Notes: generated by a model not told the origin, from the sequence alone. Counted from the stretch's first letter, positions 1 to 8,023 are shown. The stretch is 64,000 nt of DNA from Xanthocytophaga agilis (GCF_030068605.1 NZ_JASJOU010000004.1:310001-374000); one strand, 5' to 3'. Translations and numbers: made by a program.

Positions 1-633
1 AATGAAAGAGAATATCAATGGGATAAATACGTGTCCACCTATACCAATGCCAATCATACATATTGCTCCAATAGGATAAATAGGTACCAGATAAATGGCC
101 AGATACACAAATAGTAGTAAGGCAGCTGCAAGAATAACATAAAGACCTGATTGCAATACGGAAGACATGTGATCTTTCCAGACAAATGCTATGCAGGCTA
201 TACCACTGGTTACAATGTAAAAACATAACCAGGATGTAGCAGAATCAAAAACAGACATTTCTCTATTAAGAGCATAACAACTGATTAAACTCAATACTAG
301 CCAGAGCAATACCTGTGCTGTAAAATCCTCTTGTTTGGATCGTCCGGAGATGAACTTCCATCCCCATTTTATCAATAGAGAAAATCCATATACAAAAGCT
401 ATTACATAATGAATAAAGAAAAGGGTGAAAGCTTCCTGTTTGTTAGTTGCTAACCATTCAAAGCCGACAAATAGAATAGCAGAGAGAATAACAAATATAA
501 GTCCAGCTCCGATATATGTATCTTTCAGAGGCAGTGATAGCTTTTCCTGAAAAGACAGGCGAGTGATTTTTTCCTGCCCAAGCTTTTCCGATGCAGGTGT
601 AATCTGAGAGGGTGTAGTAAGTTCAGTTTTCAT
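1..633 (-). CDS. Partial multi-span membrane protein, possibly the N-terminus of an XrtN-system VIT-domain protein
   Basis: An open frame starts at an ATG at 633 and runs off the left edge, so only about 211 residues are visible. After a polar N-terminal tail of about 38 residues there are at least five or six hydrophobic segments. Conserved-looking features include SCYALNREMSVF in the middle and a YLVPIYPIG segment near the edge. From memory these resemble the membrane region of proteins annotated as XrtN system VIT domain proteins in Bacteroidota, but the VIT domain and the sorting tail would lie outside the window, so the family is a weak inference. It lies in the same direction as the membrane-protein genes that follow and is the last of that group on the minus strand. 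Confidence 0.6.
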   Translation of the reverse strand, partial: MKTELTTPSQITPASEKLGQEKITRLSFQEKLSLPLKDTYIGAGLIFVILSAILFVGFEWLATNKQEAFTLFFIHYVIAFVYGFSLLIKWGWKFISGRSKQEDFTAQVLLWLVLSLISCYALNREMSVFDSATSWLCFYIVTSGIACIAFVWKDHMSSVLQSGLYVILAAALLLFVYLAIYLVPIYPIGAICMIGIGIGGHVFIPLIFSFI

Positions 634-680
634 ATTGAGATAGGTTTACCAGATATTTAAAGGAAAAAAGTTTCCTAAAC

Positions 681-1055
681 TTAGCCATACAAATAAAAAA
701 CAGGGAGTTGCGTAATAAGTGTACATATGTAAAAACAATAAAATGTACATAGGGACAAGAATGTTAAATCGTTGTATGTACGTGCCTGCCTTATTGTGTG
801 GTTAAGGCTAATCACTAATAAGACCACTTCTAATGGAAAATGCCATAGCATACTTATTAACCCAAGTACACCTATATGTAATTTGGTAGTCGGTAACAAG
901 AACTTTTGAAGCCAGATGTCAATGAACGTACTAATCTGATCTGATATGAAATATGCAATAACAATGCACCAGTGAACAAATGAGATGAGTATGTATATAA
1001 GTGAAAATGTATAGATATGGTTTTTATCAGGGTTGGTCAATGAATATGATTTCAT
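681..1055 (-). CDS. Small membrane protein of unknown function
   Basis: A 124-residue protein with three or four hydrophobic segments (roughly residues 15-38, 58-85 and 98-120). I do not recognise a family. It lies 26 bp downstream of the DUF4173 gene ending at 1082 and 47 bp before the start of the partial membrane protein at 633, all in the same direction, so co-transcription is likely. Its compact spacing in a run of membrane-protein genes is the main reason to accept it as real. Confidence 0.55.
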   Translation of the reverse strand: MKSYSLTNPDKNHIYTFSLIYILISFVHWCIVIAYFISDQISTFIDIWLQKFLLPTTKLHIGVLGLISMLWHFPLEVVLLVISLNHTIRQARTYNDLTFLSLCTFYCFYICTLITQLPVFYLYG

Positions 1056-1081
1056 GTTTCTGCAGATAAAATAAAAATATC

Positions 1082-2617
1082 CTATTGATTCCTTGAGTTA
1101 AAATACTGATAGGCTTGATAGTCAGCATAATTCCACGATAACCATGTGTATTCCTGATATTCTTTCTGAAATTTTTCGATTCGGTAGTAGAGGTATTCGT
1201 TCATTGAAATTTGATTCCTCTTGCTATCATGTATTTTTCCTGTACTAAGTATATCCTGAATTTTTGTTCGATTCTTAACAAGGATTGGTAATGCTTTATC
1301 CGAACGCGTTAGTTGATATTCCAGATCGATCTTTGAGTTAAGCTTTGGATGTTGCAGATTATAGGACACAATAAAAACGTCCCAGTTAACCAATGTCAAT
1401 AGAATAAACATTCCGTATGCTGCCCAGCTATTGATTCGTAACAGATAAAAGAAGGACTTTTTCTGACTGATTTTCTGATACAATGTGAACAAGCCTATAT
1501 AGGTAAGTATTAGAAAAATGACAACACCTACACGTTTATAAGCGAGCCCATGTTCATGAAAGTAATAATAACATCGTAAGAGAACAGAAAGCCCTAATAT
1601 TCCATTCTGAATGATCCATAGATAGGCAGCCTGTTTTAATAGTGTGTTTTTTGTGTAAAAATTAATGTTTTTACGAAAGTAGAATAGTAATATTCCCATT
1701 GATAGAAGGATACTCAGAAGTAACATGTTTGCTCCTTCATGGAGAAGAATGGAGAAATCGGTAATTTCTTTGTAATCAAAGTTGATCCATAACCAGTATA
1801 TATCCGCACAGTTCTCTGCGAATATTAAAATGTTAACAGAGATGACCAGAATCAAAGCTCCTGTGTATTCATTTTTTAGTGCGAGATTTTTTACTCTATG
1901 ATGTAGTTTATTTTTGGTCATTCTTCGCTGACGGGCAAGCCAGTTGTTTTGTAAGCTTTCATGTTGTAGTAAAGTATCAAAAGGCTTATAGTATAGAATT
2001 GAACCTAGCAAATAAAAGCCGGAGAGAAAAAACGTAAACCAGGGTATTGAAAAATTGGTGAATAATGACTCCAGAAGAGTATAGAAAGAATGAAATAGTG
2101 TATCAGTTAAATCACTGAAAATGGGGTTAGCTGTCTTAAAAATAGCAAAGAAGATCCCAAAAAATAGCAGTGGGACAAATGAAAATCGAAATTGAGCCAG
2201 TGAACGTCCTACTTGAGTATGTTTTACCTTTGACTGGATTATCCAGGCTTGTACACCATTGAAATAGTTAGGCATCACTTGAGAGAAATTGACTATATAG
2301 GCTGCTAATGGATTGTAAATAGTTCGATAACGATATTCATGTAGCAGTCCGGTCATAATCATAAATGAAGTGGTAAAGACTAGTTTGCTAATAAGCGTAT
2401 TGTGCCACACTACCATAATTGCTGATAATAAGGTAAAAGCAATTGAGATTCTTACTGAAGTAATCTTCAAACTTTCCTGGTAGGAGTACAGCAAGATTGA
2501 AATCAACAGTATGGAAAATAACAACAGGTTTATTCCCAGCTTTTCATTCCAGAAAAAGATATTGAAGAGTAAACCTAGTGTTATAAAACATAAGCCTTTT
2601 ACTAAAATAGTTTTCAT
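1082..2617 (-). CDS. DUF4173-type integral membrane protein, copy 1
   Basis: A 511-residue protein with about ten to twelve hydrophobic segments spread over the first 410 residues and a polar C-terminal tail of about 90 residues containing a WLSWNYADYQAYQYF ending. The architecture and the conserved segment around SWAAYGMFILLTLVNWD match what I know as DUF4173, a family of unknown function. The gene immediately upstream on the same strand (2724-4262) is a paralogue of the same length and with the same ending. A 151-bp stretch of the two genes is identical at the DNA level although the flanks have diverged, which suggests gene conversion. No catalytic residues can be proposed. Confidence 0.8.
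   Translation of the reverse strand: MKTILVKGLCFITLGLLFNIFFWNEKLGINLLLFSILLISILLYSYQESLKITSVRISIAFTLLSAIMVVWHNTLISKLVFTTSFMIMTGLLHEYRYRTIYNPLAAYIVNFSQVMPNYFNGVQAWIIQSKVKHTQVGRSLAQFRFSFVPLLFFGIFFAIFKTANPIFSDLTDTLFHSFYTLLESLFTNFSIPWFTFFLSGFYLLGSILYYKPFDTLLQHESLQNNWLARQRRMTKNKLHHRVKNLALKNEYTGALILVISVNILIFAENCADIYWLWINFDYKEITDFSILLHEGANMLLLSILLSMGILLFYFRKNINFYTKNTLLKQAAYLWIIQNGILGLSVLLRCYYYFHEHGLAYKRVGVVIFLILTYIGLFTLYQKISQKKSFFYLLRINSWAAYGMFILLTLVNWDVFIVSYNLQHPKLNSKIDLEYQLTRSDKALPILVKNRTKIQDILSTGKIHDSKRNQISMNEYLYYRIEKFQKEYQEYTWLSWNYADYQAYQYFNSRNQ
1347..1497. repeat. Direct repeat block A of the DUF4173 paralogues
   Basis: These 151 bases are identical to 2995-3145 (offset 1648), read base by base. 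One mismatch follows and similarity then continues for about 18 more bases. The block lies near the 3' end of both DUF4173 genes and encodes the segment from the GLFTLYQKISQKK region to the YNLQHP region. Flanking coding DNA differs at many synonymous and non-synonymous positions. Confidence 0.95.
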
Positions 2618-2723
2618 AGTGTAGGAAATGGTATTCTATAATCTAAGTTTCAGAGAATCTGATCAAACAAAATGTCAGCACGATGGACTATTAATTTTTC
2701 TTTTATTGGCGAGTACATTTTGT

Positions 2724-4262
2724 TTACTTCTGCGTAGTCTTAAAATACTGATAAGCTTGATAGTCAGTATAATTCCATGATAACCATGAGTAAGTAGGAT
2801 ATTCAGTGATAAAATGCTGAATACGATCTTCCAGGTATTGCTTCTTGGTAGAATTATCAAATCGATAGGATTTGTCATCCATACGCTGACTTTCTAGTTC
2901 CTTGCTTATGCGATTCTTATATTGATCCAATAAGGGAAGCGTTTTATCCGATCTGCTTAGCAAAAATTCCAGGTCAATACCCATTTTAACATTGGGATGT
3001 TGCAGATTATAGGACACAATAAAAACGTCCCAGTTAACCAATGTCAATAGAATAAACATTCCGTATGCTGCCCAGCTATTGATTCGTAACAGATAAAAGA
3101 AGGACTTTTTCTGACTGATTTTCTGATACAATGTGAACAAGCCTACATAGGTAAGTATTAGAAAGACTACAACACCAATACGTTTGTAAGCCAAGCCATA
3201 CTCATGAATGTAATGATAACAACGCAACAGGACTGAGAACCCCAGAATACAGTTCTGAATAATCCATAGATAGGAGCTTTGGAGGAGCAGCTTGTTATTT
3301 TTGTAGAAGTTAAGACTACGACGAAAATAGAAGAGAAGAATACCCATAGAAAGCAGAATACTTAGAATCAGCATATAGGTGCCTTCATGAACTAGCTTGG
3401 CAAGATTCCCTGCTGTGCTATAATCAAAGTTAAACCACAGCCAACGAATGTCGATAATATTTACAATTAGCAATAAGACATTGACAGATATGATTAAGAT
3501 AAGTGCAGTAGTGTATTCGTTTTTTAAACCTACAAGGCTAAAATTAATGTGTTGACTTTTTACAAATCGTCTTTGTCGTGTAATTATGTTTGTATGTTTT
3601 TGCTCACTTGCAAGAAGTTGTGGATAGTACATGTAGTATAAAAAAGATCCTATCAGGTATAATCCACTTACAATAAATAGAATGCGAACAAATGAGATAT
3701 TGGCAAATAATTGGTCAAAGAATGTTGCAATAGAATTAAAGAAACTATCACTCAGGTCACTGAAAACAGGATTGGCGATTTTGAATATTGAAAAGAAGAT
3801 GCTGAAAAATACCAGAGGGATAAGCGAGAAGCGCAATTGATACAACGATTTGCCTGTTTTCGTAGAACTTAACTTCGATTGTTCAGACCAATATTTCCAC
3901 TCACTGATAAAGTTAGGGATTACAGCAAAGAAATTGAATACATAACTTGCCAGTGCATTGTAGACAGTTCTGTATTCTCTGACATGAATAAAGCCTGCCA
4001 TAATCAGGAATGAGGTAATATGGGCTAGTTTACTTGTCAGGGAATTATGCCAGACTACCATGATAAGAGATAGAATGGTAAATAAGGTAGAGATTCTGAC
4101 ATTTGTAGCTTTCCAACTTTGTGGATAGAAATAAAATAGAGATGCAATCAGAAGTGTAGAAAATAATAATAGATTAATTCCCAACTTTTCTTGCCAGAAA
4201 ACATAGTTGTAAACTAATGTTAGCAGACACAGAATGGTAAGTTTAAAAGAAGATGGTTTCAT
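2724..4262 (-). CDS. DUF4173-type integral membrane protein, copy 2
   Basis: A 512-residue multi-span membrane protein, paralogous to its downstream neighbour over its full length: both begin with a short basic tail and a WxEKLGINLLLFS segment and end in TDYQAYQYF or ADYQAYQYF. The open frame extends upstream to 4517, but that extension overlaps the preceding gene and has no membrane-protein character, so I chose the ATG at 4262, which aligns with the start of copy 1. The 106-bp gap to copy 1 suggests tandem duplication within one operon. Function is unknown. Confidence 0.8.
   Translation of the reverse strand: MKPSSFKLTILCLLTLVYNYVFWQEKLGINLLLFSTLLIASLFYFYPQSWKATNVRISTLFTILSLIMVVWHNSLTSKLAHITSFLIMAGFIHVREYRTVYNALASYVFNFFAVIPNFISEWKYWSEQSKLSSTKTGKSLYQLRFSLIPLVFFSIFFSIFKIANPVFSDLSDSFFNSIATFFDQLFANISFVRILFIVSGLYLIGSFLYYMYYPQLLASEQKHTNIITRQRRFVKSQHINFSLVGLKNEYTTALILIISVNVLLLIVNIIDIRWLWFNFDYSTAGNLAKLVHEGTYMLILSILLSMGILLFYFRRSLNFYKNNKLLLQSSYLWIIQNCILGFSVLLRCYHYIHEYGLAYKRIGVVVFLILTYVGLFTLYQKISQKKSFFYLLRINSWAAYGMFILLTLVNWDVFIVSYNLQHPNVKMGIDLEFLLSRSDKTLPLLDQYKNRISKELESQRMDDKSYRFDNSTKKQYLEDRIQHFITEYPTYSWLSWNYTDYQAYQYFKTTQK
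2995..3145. repeat. Direct repeat block B of the DUF4173 paralogues
   Basis: Second copy of the 151-base identical block at 1347-1497. Absence of even silent differences across about 50 codons, against clear divergence on both sides, indicates recent copying between the paralogues rather than protein-level constraint alone. Confidence 0.95.
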
Positions 4263-4326
4263 AGTTATGCTATAGTTATGTTGGTGTATTGCATCGATGC
4301 AGATGAGCCTAGATGGCAGGATGGTC

Positions 4327-5130
4327 TCAAAGACCTTCCCATTCATCTGCAAATGTTTCAGAAACTGAGGATACTCTCTTAGTGTTAAATGGATAGTATT
4401 TAGGATAGGGTTTTGAGGTCTGAGCCTGGGTATTGAATAAGTAAAATTTAGCGATACCCCATAGAAAAAGTGCTTCTCCAATACAGAAGACCCACCATGG
4501 ATAATATGTTGGTACATACACTGCTATTTCTGCGAACAAAGCAGCTTGTTTGCCCGGCGACCATAACGCAGATAATCCATGGTGTTGTTGGACAAAAACC
4601 AGATAATCATAGACAAAGCTACCAATTACGATTACACAACCTGCCAGCCAAAGCCGAACAGTTTGTCGTGGTATACGAATACTAAATTGGTTATTACTTA
4701 ACCAGACAACTACCCCTGTAAATAAGATCATTGTCATGGCTACCAGGCAAGGGGCTAATACAGGGCCTACCCATGTTACCGGAATCAGAAACAGTACATC
4801 CCAGGTAAAAAGAGATTCTGGCCACCCCAAGAGCAGATAAAGAAATACATAGTAGAAGATGTCCCAAACTGCAAAGCTATACAGGAAGAAGGCAAACCGC
4901 TGTACTGGAGTTTTGCCTGTGAGCCAACCTATTCCCCATAACATAATCATAGTGGCTGCTTCCCGTAAGAATTCTGTTAGGGCAACATTTGGGTGAATAG
5001 GAGCTAAGGGGAACTTAAATCCCTCCGGATAATATATGACCCGAAGATAAACTACTACTGCTGTTTCCAAAAAGCCCATTGCAATGCTAAAAGCAGTGAG
5101 CCAGAGAATATGTTTTGCTGAAATTCTCAT
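4327..5130 (-). CDS. Conserved hypothetical membrane protein with six to seven spans
   Basis: A 267-residue protein with about six or seven hydrophobic segments between residues 8 and 230 and a polar C-terminus. Tryptophans and prolines are common in the loops (for example WPESLFTW and PVTWVGPVLAPC). I cannot assign a family. Its start is 7 bp downstream of the end of the Coq4-family gene (stop at 5138), so the two are almost certainly co-transcribed. The job of this protein may therefore be linked to the same regulator. Confidence 0.7.
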   Translation of the reverse strand: MRISAKHILWLTAFSIAMGFLETAVVVYLRVIYYPEGFKFPLAPIHPNVALTEFLREAATMIMLWGIGWLTGKTPVQRFAFFLYSFAVWDIFYYVFLYLLLGWPESLFTWDVLFLIPVTWVGPVLAPCLVAMTMILFTGVVVWLSNNQFSIRIPRQTVRLWLAGCVIVIGSFVYDYLVFVQQHHGLSALWSPGKQAALFAEIAVYVPTYYPWWVFCIGEALFLWGIAKFYLFNTQAQTSKPYPKYYPFNTKRVSSVSETFADEWEGL

Positions 5131-5137
5131 AGACAGA

Positions 5138-5626
5138 TTATTTTGTTTGAGTTGAGTATAAAAGTTCTTTTTGTACAGATTTTAAGTCATTAGGGAGTAA
5201 TTGGCAGAAATCAATGGCACTTATATTGGTGGAAGTTTGATAGCCTCGTAAAATATCTTTATAGAATACACACCATTGATCAGGCATTAGAATAAAACCA
5301 AGGCACACTGCAAATACTACGGAAAATATTGCATGACCATTGCCCAGCATAAAACATTGTAGTTGAACTTCTCCTTCTGCTGTCATTTCATAATCAAGGA
5401 GAATATGTTTTGCATCATGGGATTCATAATGTGGTATTAATGTGAAATTATATGTATCCAGCACCTGTGCTATTTTATATCCAAAACTTTCAGGAGGATA
5501 TACTCGCATAGCTTCCAGGCCAATATCCCATTTTAATGGTTCTGAAAATCGCCAGACAAAAGGTTTTGCGTATTCGATAATGCTTACTAGTAGCCATGAT
5601 CTGAACCTTCGGTAAATACTAAACAT
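5138..5626 (-). CDS. Coq4-family protein
   Basis: A 162-residue protein. It carries the Coq4 metal-binding signature HDxxH-x11-E exactly: His70, Asp71, His74 and Glu86. A CFMLGNGHAIFS segment follows, as in bacterial Coq4 relatives. In eukaryotes and proteobacteria Coq4 works in ubiquinone biosynthesis, where it has been linked to the quinone-synthesis complex and to C1 removal of the ring. Most Bacteroidota use menaquinone, so here the substrate is open and could be another hydrophobic or quinone-like molecule. A palindrome AAAGTACTTTG-N5-CAAAGT sits 11 bp upstream of the start and also upstream of the membrane-protein gene at 7565. It shares an operon with the downstream membrane protein at 4327-5130. 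Confidence 0.75.
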   Translation of the reverse strand: MFSIYRRFRSWLLVSIIEYAKPFVWRFSEPLKWDIGLEAMRVYPPESFGYKIAQVLDTYNFTLIPHYESHDAKHILLDYEMTAEGEVQLQCFMLGNGHAIFSVVFAVCLGFILMPDQWCVFYKDILRGYQTSTNISAIDFCQLLPNDLKSVQKELLYSTQTK

Positions 5627-5636
5627 TGTTGTTGTT

Positions 5637-5658
5637 AAAGTACTTTGAATTTCAAAGT
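5637..5658. promoter_or_regulatory. Operator-like palindrome upstream of the Coq4-family gene
   Basis: The sequence reads AAAGTACTTTG, five spacer bases, CAAAGT. The inner arms ACTTTG and CAAAGT are perfect inverted repeats. The same 11-plus-6-base arrangement occurs at 7569-7590. A half-site-like CAAAG/CAAAGTG sequence overlaps the start of the winged-helix gene at 5973. It is inferred to be the binding site of that regulator. Confidence 0.55.
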
Positions 5659-5673
5659 GGATGGGTAAAAAAA

Positions 5674-5973
5674 TTATAAGTTGCTTTTAATCAGCGTTTC
5701 CAAAGCTTTTAAATGTTCATTGAAAGCTTTTTTCCCTTCTTCAGTTGCTTGATATGTTGTGTTAGGTTTCCGACCTACAAATTGTTTCTGGACAGCAATG
5801 TAACTTTGTTCTTCCAGAGCCCGCAAGTGACTGGCAAGATTACCATCTGTCAGATTCAATAGCTCTTTCAGACTATTAAAATCCATTTGATCATTTACCA
5901 TCAATACCGACATAATCCCTAACCGGGCTTTGCTCTCAAATGCTTTATTTAGATTTTCAAGTAATTCTTTCAC
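5674..5973 (-). CDS. Winged-helix transcriptional regulator (HTH_34 type)
   Basis: A 99-residue single-domain DNA-binding protein. The helix-turn-helix covers about residues 32-58 (FNSLKELLNLTDGNLASHL) and a wing follows near VGRKPNTTYQAT, the typical layout of the small HTH_34/MarR-like regulators common in Bacteroidota. No ligand domain or metal-binding cysteines are present. The open frame closes at a TAA five codons upstream and has no ATG in its first 20 codons, so a GTG start at 5973 is used. Its likely partner is the membrane protein at 6942-7565, which in related genomes tends to sit next to such regulators; here a pseudogene now separates them. It probably regulates genes preceded by the ACTTTG-N5-CAAAGT palindrome. 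Confidence 0.8.
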   Translation of the reverse strand: MKELLENLNKAFESKARLGIMSVLMVNDQMDFNSLKELLNLTDGNLASHLRALEEQSYIAVQKQFVGRKPNTTYQATEEGKKAFNEHLKALETLIKSNL

Positions 5974-6036
5974 TTTGCTTTGAATTTATCGTGATCTGCT
6001 CCTGCCACTGTAAAAGTATTGTTAAAAATGCAATTT

Positions 6037-6911
6037 TTATAGCTTTTCATAAGCAAGAACAGAAGCTGGTATACTTTCGGTTTCTAATTTCGTGTGTCCA
6101 GACCAATTATTTTTTACTTTTGATACTATTGATTCCAGAGGTGGAAGCATGTTGTGTAATTCCTGTGTTTTAATGATAAAGTTCTATAAAGGTTCAAACT
6201 TTTTCCAGCCACCTGCATACGTGAGATGTTTGATTTTATGTTCCAGCTTTTCATGTTGCCAACTGGCTTTGACTATATTAGTCCAGCTGTAAAACCAAAC
6301 ATACTCTGCTTTCAGTTCTTCTATTGTTAAGTTAGTAGTTTTGTAACAACATGGCGGGTATCATACATATCCCAGTTCTTATTTATGATCCGATCGGCCT
6401 TTTCCATATGTGCATATAATTGTGTTCCTGAATATGGAGTAAGAACATGGAAAGTAGCAGTTGTAATCGCATTCTCTACCACCCAGTCAACTGTATGTTT
6501 GAATACATCACAGGTATTTTCATCCATGCCAAATACAACTTCTATTAATCATTATGTCTAGATCATGACGCCGTTTGATTGCTTTCTGGTACTTTTTTCT
6601 CAGGTCTTATTTATAGGTTTTAAATTGCTTAATAAGGCGATTTAAAACCTATAAATAAGCTTCTTAGTCCAGCTTTTGCTGCTTTTTCATTCAGACTACC
6701 TTTTAGAATTACAGTATGGTAGAAGCTCTCTGAAAAACTCTGTTCATTCCTTTCCTACCTTCAAACAAACCCTCTGTAAATTTTATGTTTCTCAATAGAT
6801 GGTTATTCAGAAAGTAAAGATGTTTAACCGGAAGTCTATCAATTTCTGCAAGTGCAGCATCTATAATCTGTGTATAACCAGAAGAATAAATTTGACTTTC
6901 ATATGTCATAT
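6037..6911 (-). pseudogene. Decayed B12-binding-type radical SAM gene, 3' half only
   Basis: Fragments in different frames reconstruct the C-terminal half of a radical SAM protein of the B12-binding type. In order: AALAEIDRLPVKHLYFLNNHL, then GLFEGRKGMNRVFQRAS, TVILKGSLNEKAAKAGLRSLF after a frameshift near 6712, a palindromic scar at 6606-6659, KAIKRRHDLDIMIN, VFGMDENTCDVF after a shift near 6545, TATFHVLTPYSGTQLY and DMYDTRHVV, then TIEELKAEYVWFYSW after a shift near 6333, and HLTYAGGWKKFEPL ending in an in-frame TAG at 6184-6186, followed by the remaining tail to a TAA at 6037. The N-terminal half, with the cobalamin domain and the CxxxCxxC cluster motif, is absent. The remnant begins directly after the stop of the intact gene at 6942. 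Confidence 0.75.
6606..6659. repeat. Perfect 20-bp inverted repeat inside the radical SAM pseudogene
   Basis: Left arm 6606-6625 and right arm 6640-6659 are exact reverse complements, with a 14-base loop. The right arm is the original coding DNA (minus strand, encoding the SLFIGF segment). The left arm is an inverted copy and replaces the stretch that should encode the following ETLN-type segment. It is more likely a template-switch mutation than a terminator, as no T-tract follows on either strand. Confidence 0.85.
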
Positions 6912-6941
6912 ATATATACATGATGGGAAATGAGAAAGTCA

Positions 6942-7565
6942 CTACTTTTCATATTTTCGATACATGACTATGCCATAGATGATGTGTAAGATTCCAAAAC
7001 CAATTGCCCAGAAAAGAAGACCATACCCAATAAAAAACGTGGCAATCAAACCAAGAATAATTTCACAGATTCCAAGATAGCGTATATCATGAAGTGTGTA
7101 TTTGCTCCCATTTATTAAAGCCAGACCATAGAAAACCAGCATGCTGGGAGCGATGATACCAATATAACCCTGATAAAGAAACGCCAGACAAAATACTCCT
7201 CCTGTCACTAAAGGAATCATCATGTTAATAGTCAGTCGCTGAGCTGTTTTACTCCAAATTGCCTGACCTTTCTTTCTAGCTTGGCGGACTGTGAAAATCA
7301 TCGCTACAACAAAAGACAAAAACAAGGTTATCACCGCATCCAGCACAAGTAGCCATAATACCTGTGTATGATCCAGAGCCGCTCGATAATCGGTATAGAA
7401 AAAAGAATCGGACTGTAGGATAACAAAGGCTGCGGCTGCACCAAACAACGCAAAAATACCTGCAGATACCCCTGATAAGCCGCTTAATGAGATAAATCGG
7501 GATGACTTTTCCATCAGGTCCCGGATTTCGTGTAGTGTGTCTAGATGATCTTTGGGTTGATTCAT
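6942..7565 (-). CDS. Conserved membrane protein linked to HTH_34 regulators
   Basis: A 207-residue protein with a soluble N-terminus of about 22 residues, a SSRFISLSGLSGVSAG motif leading into the first span, and about six hydrophobic segments ending with a short basic tail. I recognise the SRFxSLSGLSG start from Bacteroidota membrane proteins that neighbour small winged-helix regulators; the function is not known. An AGTACTTTG-N5-CAAAGTA palindrome lies only 4-25 bp upstream of the start codon, which would place a bound repressor over the promoter or leader. The stop codon is immediately followed by pseudogene remnants, so the original operon link to the regulator at 5674-5973 appears to have been broken by insertion. 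Confidence 0.75.
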   Translation of the reverse strand: MNQPKDHLDTLHEIRDLMEKSSRFISLSGLSGVSAGIFALFGAAAAFVILQSDSFFYTDYRAALDHTQVLWLLVLDAVITLFLSFVVAMIFTVRQARKKGQAIWSKTAQRLTINMMIPLVTGGVFCLAFLYQGYIGIIAPSMLVFYGLALINGSKYTLHDIRYLGICEIILGLIATFFIGYGLLFWAIGFGILHIIYGIVMYRKYEK

Positions 7566-7568
7566 ATA

Positions 7569-7590
7569 AAAGTACTTTGTAGTGCAAAGT
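7569..7590. promoter_or_regulatory. Operator-like palindrome upstream of the membrane-protein gene
   Basis: AAAGTACTTTG, spacer TAGTG, CAAAGT. The perfect arms extend to TACTTTG/CAAAGTA (7 bp). It matches the element at 5637-5658 in both arms and spacing, while the five spacer bases differ, as expected for a conserved binding site. Confidence 0.6.
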
Positions 7591-8023
7591 AATGTGAATG
7601 GAAATTAATTTCCAACAGCCTTTTAAAATTTTTCGTCGAAAAACTAAATGTTTGTCTTTGATCTAAATGAAAGTTCTATCTATATGGGATTTTAAGTGTC
7701 ACTTCAACTGTATTAGCTGACCTTGTTAGCCATGAAAGTGATCAGAGTTGTAACTGATCTTGTTCCGCAACTGAAACTCTGGTTATGATGATAACTAGTT
7801 AGACTATGGTCAAAGTGGCAATTGAAGGCTAAATGATTGGAAAACTGTTTAGCATAGGACATGACCATGCTTCAAATCACTTTACAAAATGACCGGAACT
7901 ATGGTTGCTTTTCTGAAATATTCGAATTCTGTTCACTTTTATCTTTGACCGGAAGTATGGTCACTCATGAAAAATATCCGAATACTAATCAGACTATTCG
8001 CTGATGAGAGTTCTTATAAGCAA
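7591..8023. other. Intergenic region with a degenerate repeated GACCGGAA/TATGGTC motif
   Basis: No gene-like frame is visible. Related motifs recur: GACCGGAACTATGGTT at 7891, GACCGGAAGTATGGTC at 7947, an inverted relative GACCATGCTTC at 7863, and a half copy CTATGGTCA near 7804. The two best copies are 56 bp apart and similarity continues into a following AAATATTCGAAT or AAATATCCGAAT segment, so this looks like a decayed tandem repeat or a cluster of binding sites. Confidence 0.5.

Noticed and set aside
4263-4517. Upstream extension of DUF4173 copy 2 to an ATG at 4517
   Set aside because: It overlaps the coding region of the gene ending at 4327 and lacks a membrane-protein start; copy 1 aligns with the ATG at 4262.
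6606-6659. Reading the palindrome as an intrinsic terminator or IS end
   Set aside because: No T-tract on either strand, no target-site duplication or transposase nearby, and one arm is plain coding DNA of the remnant.
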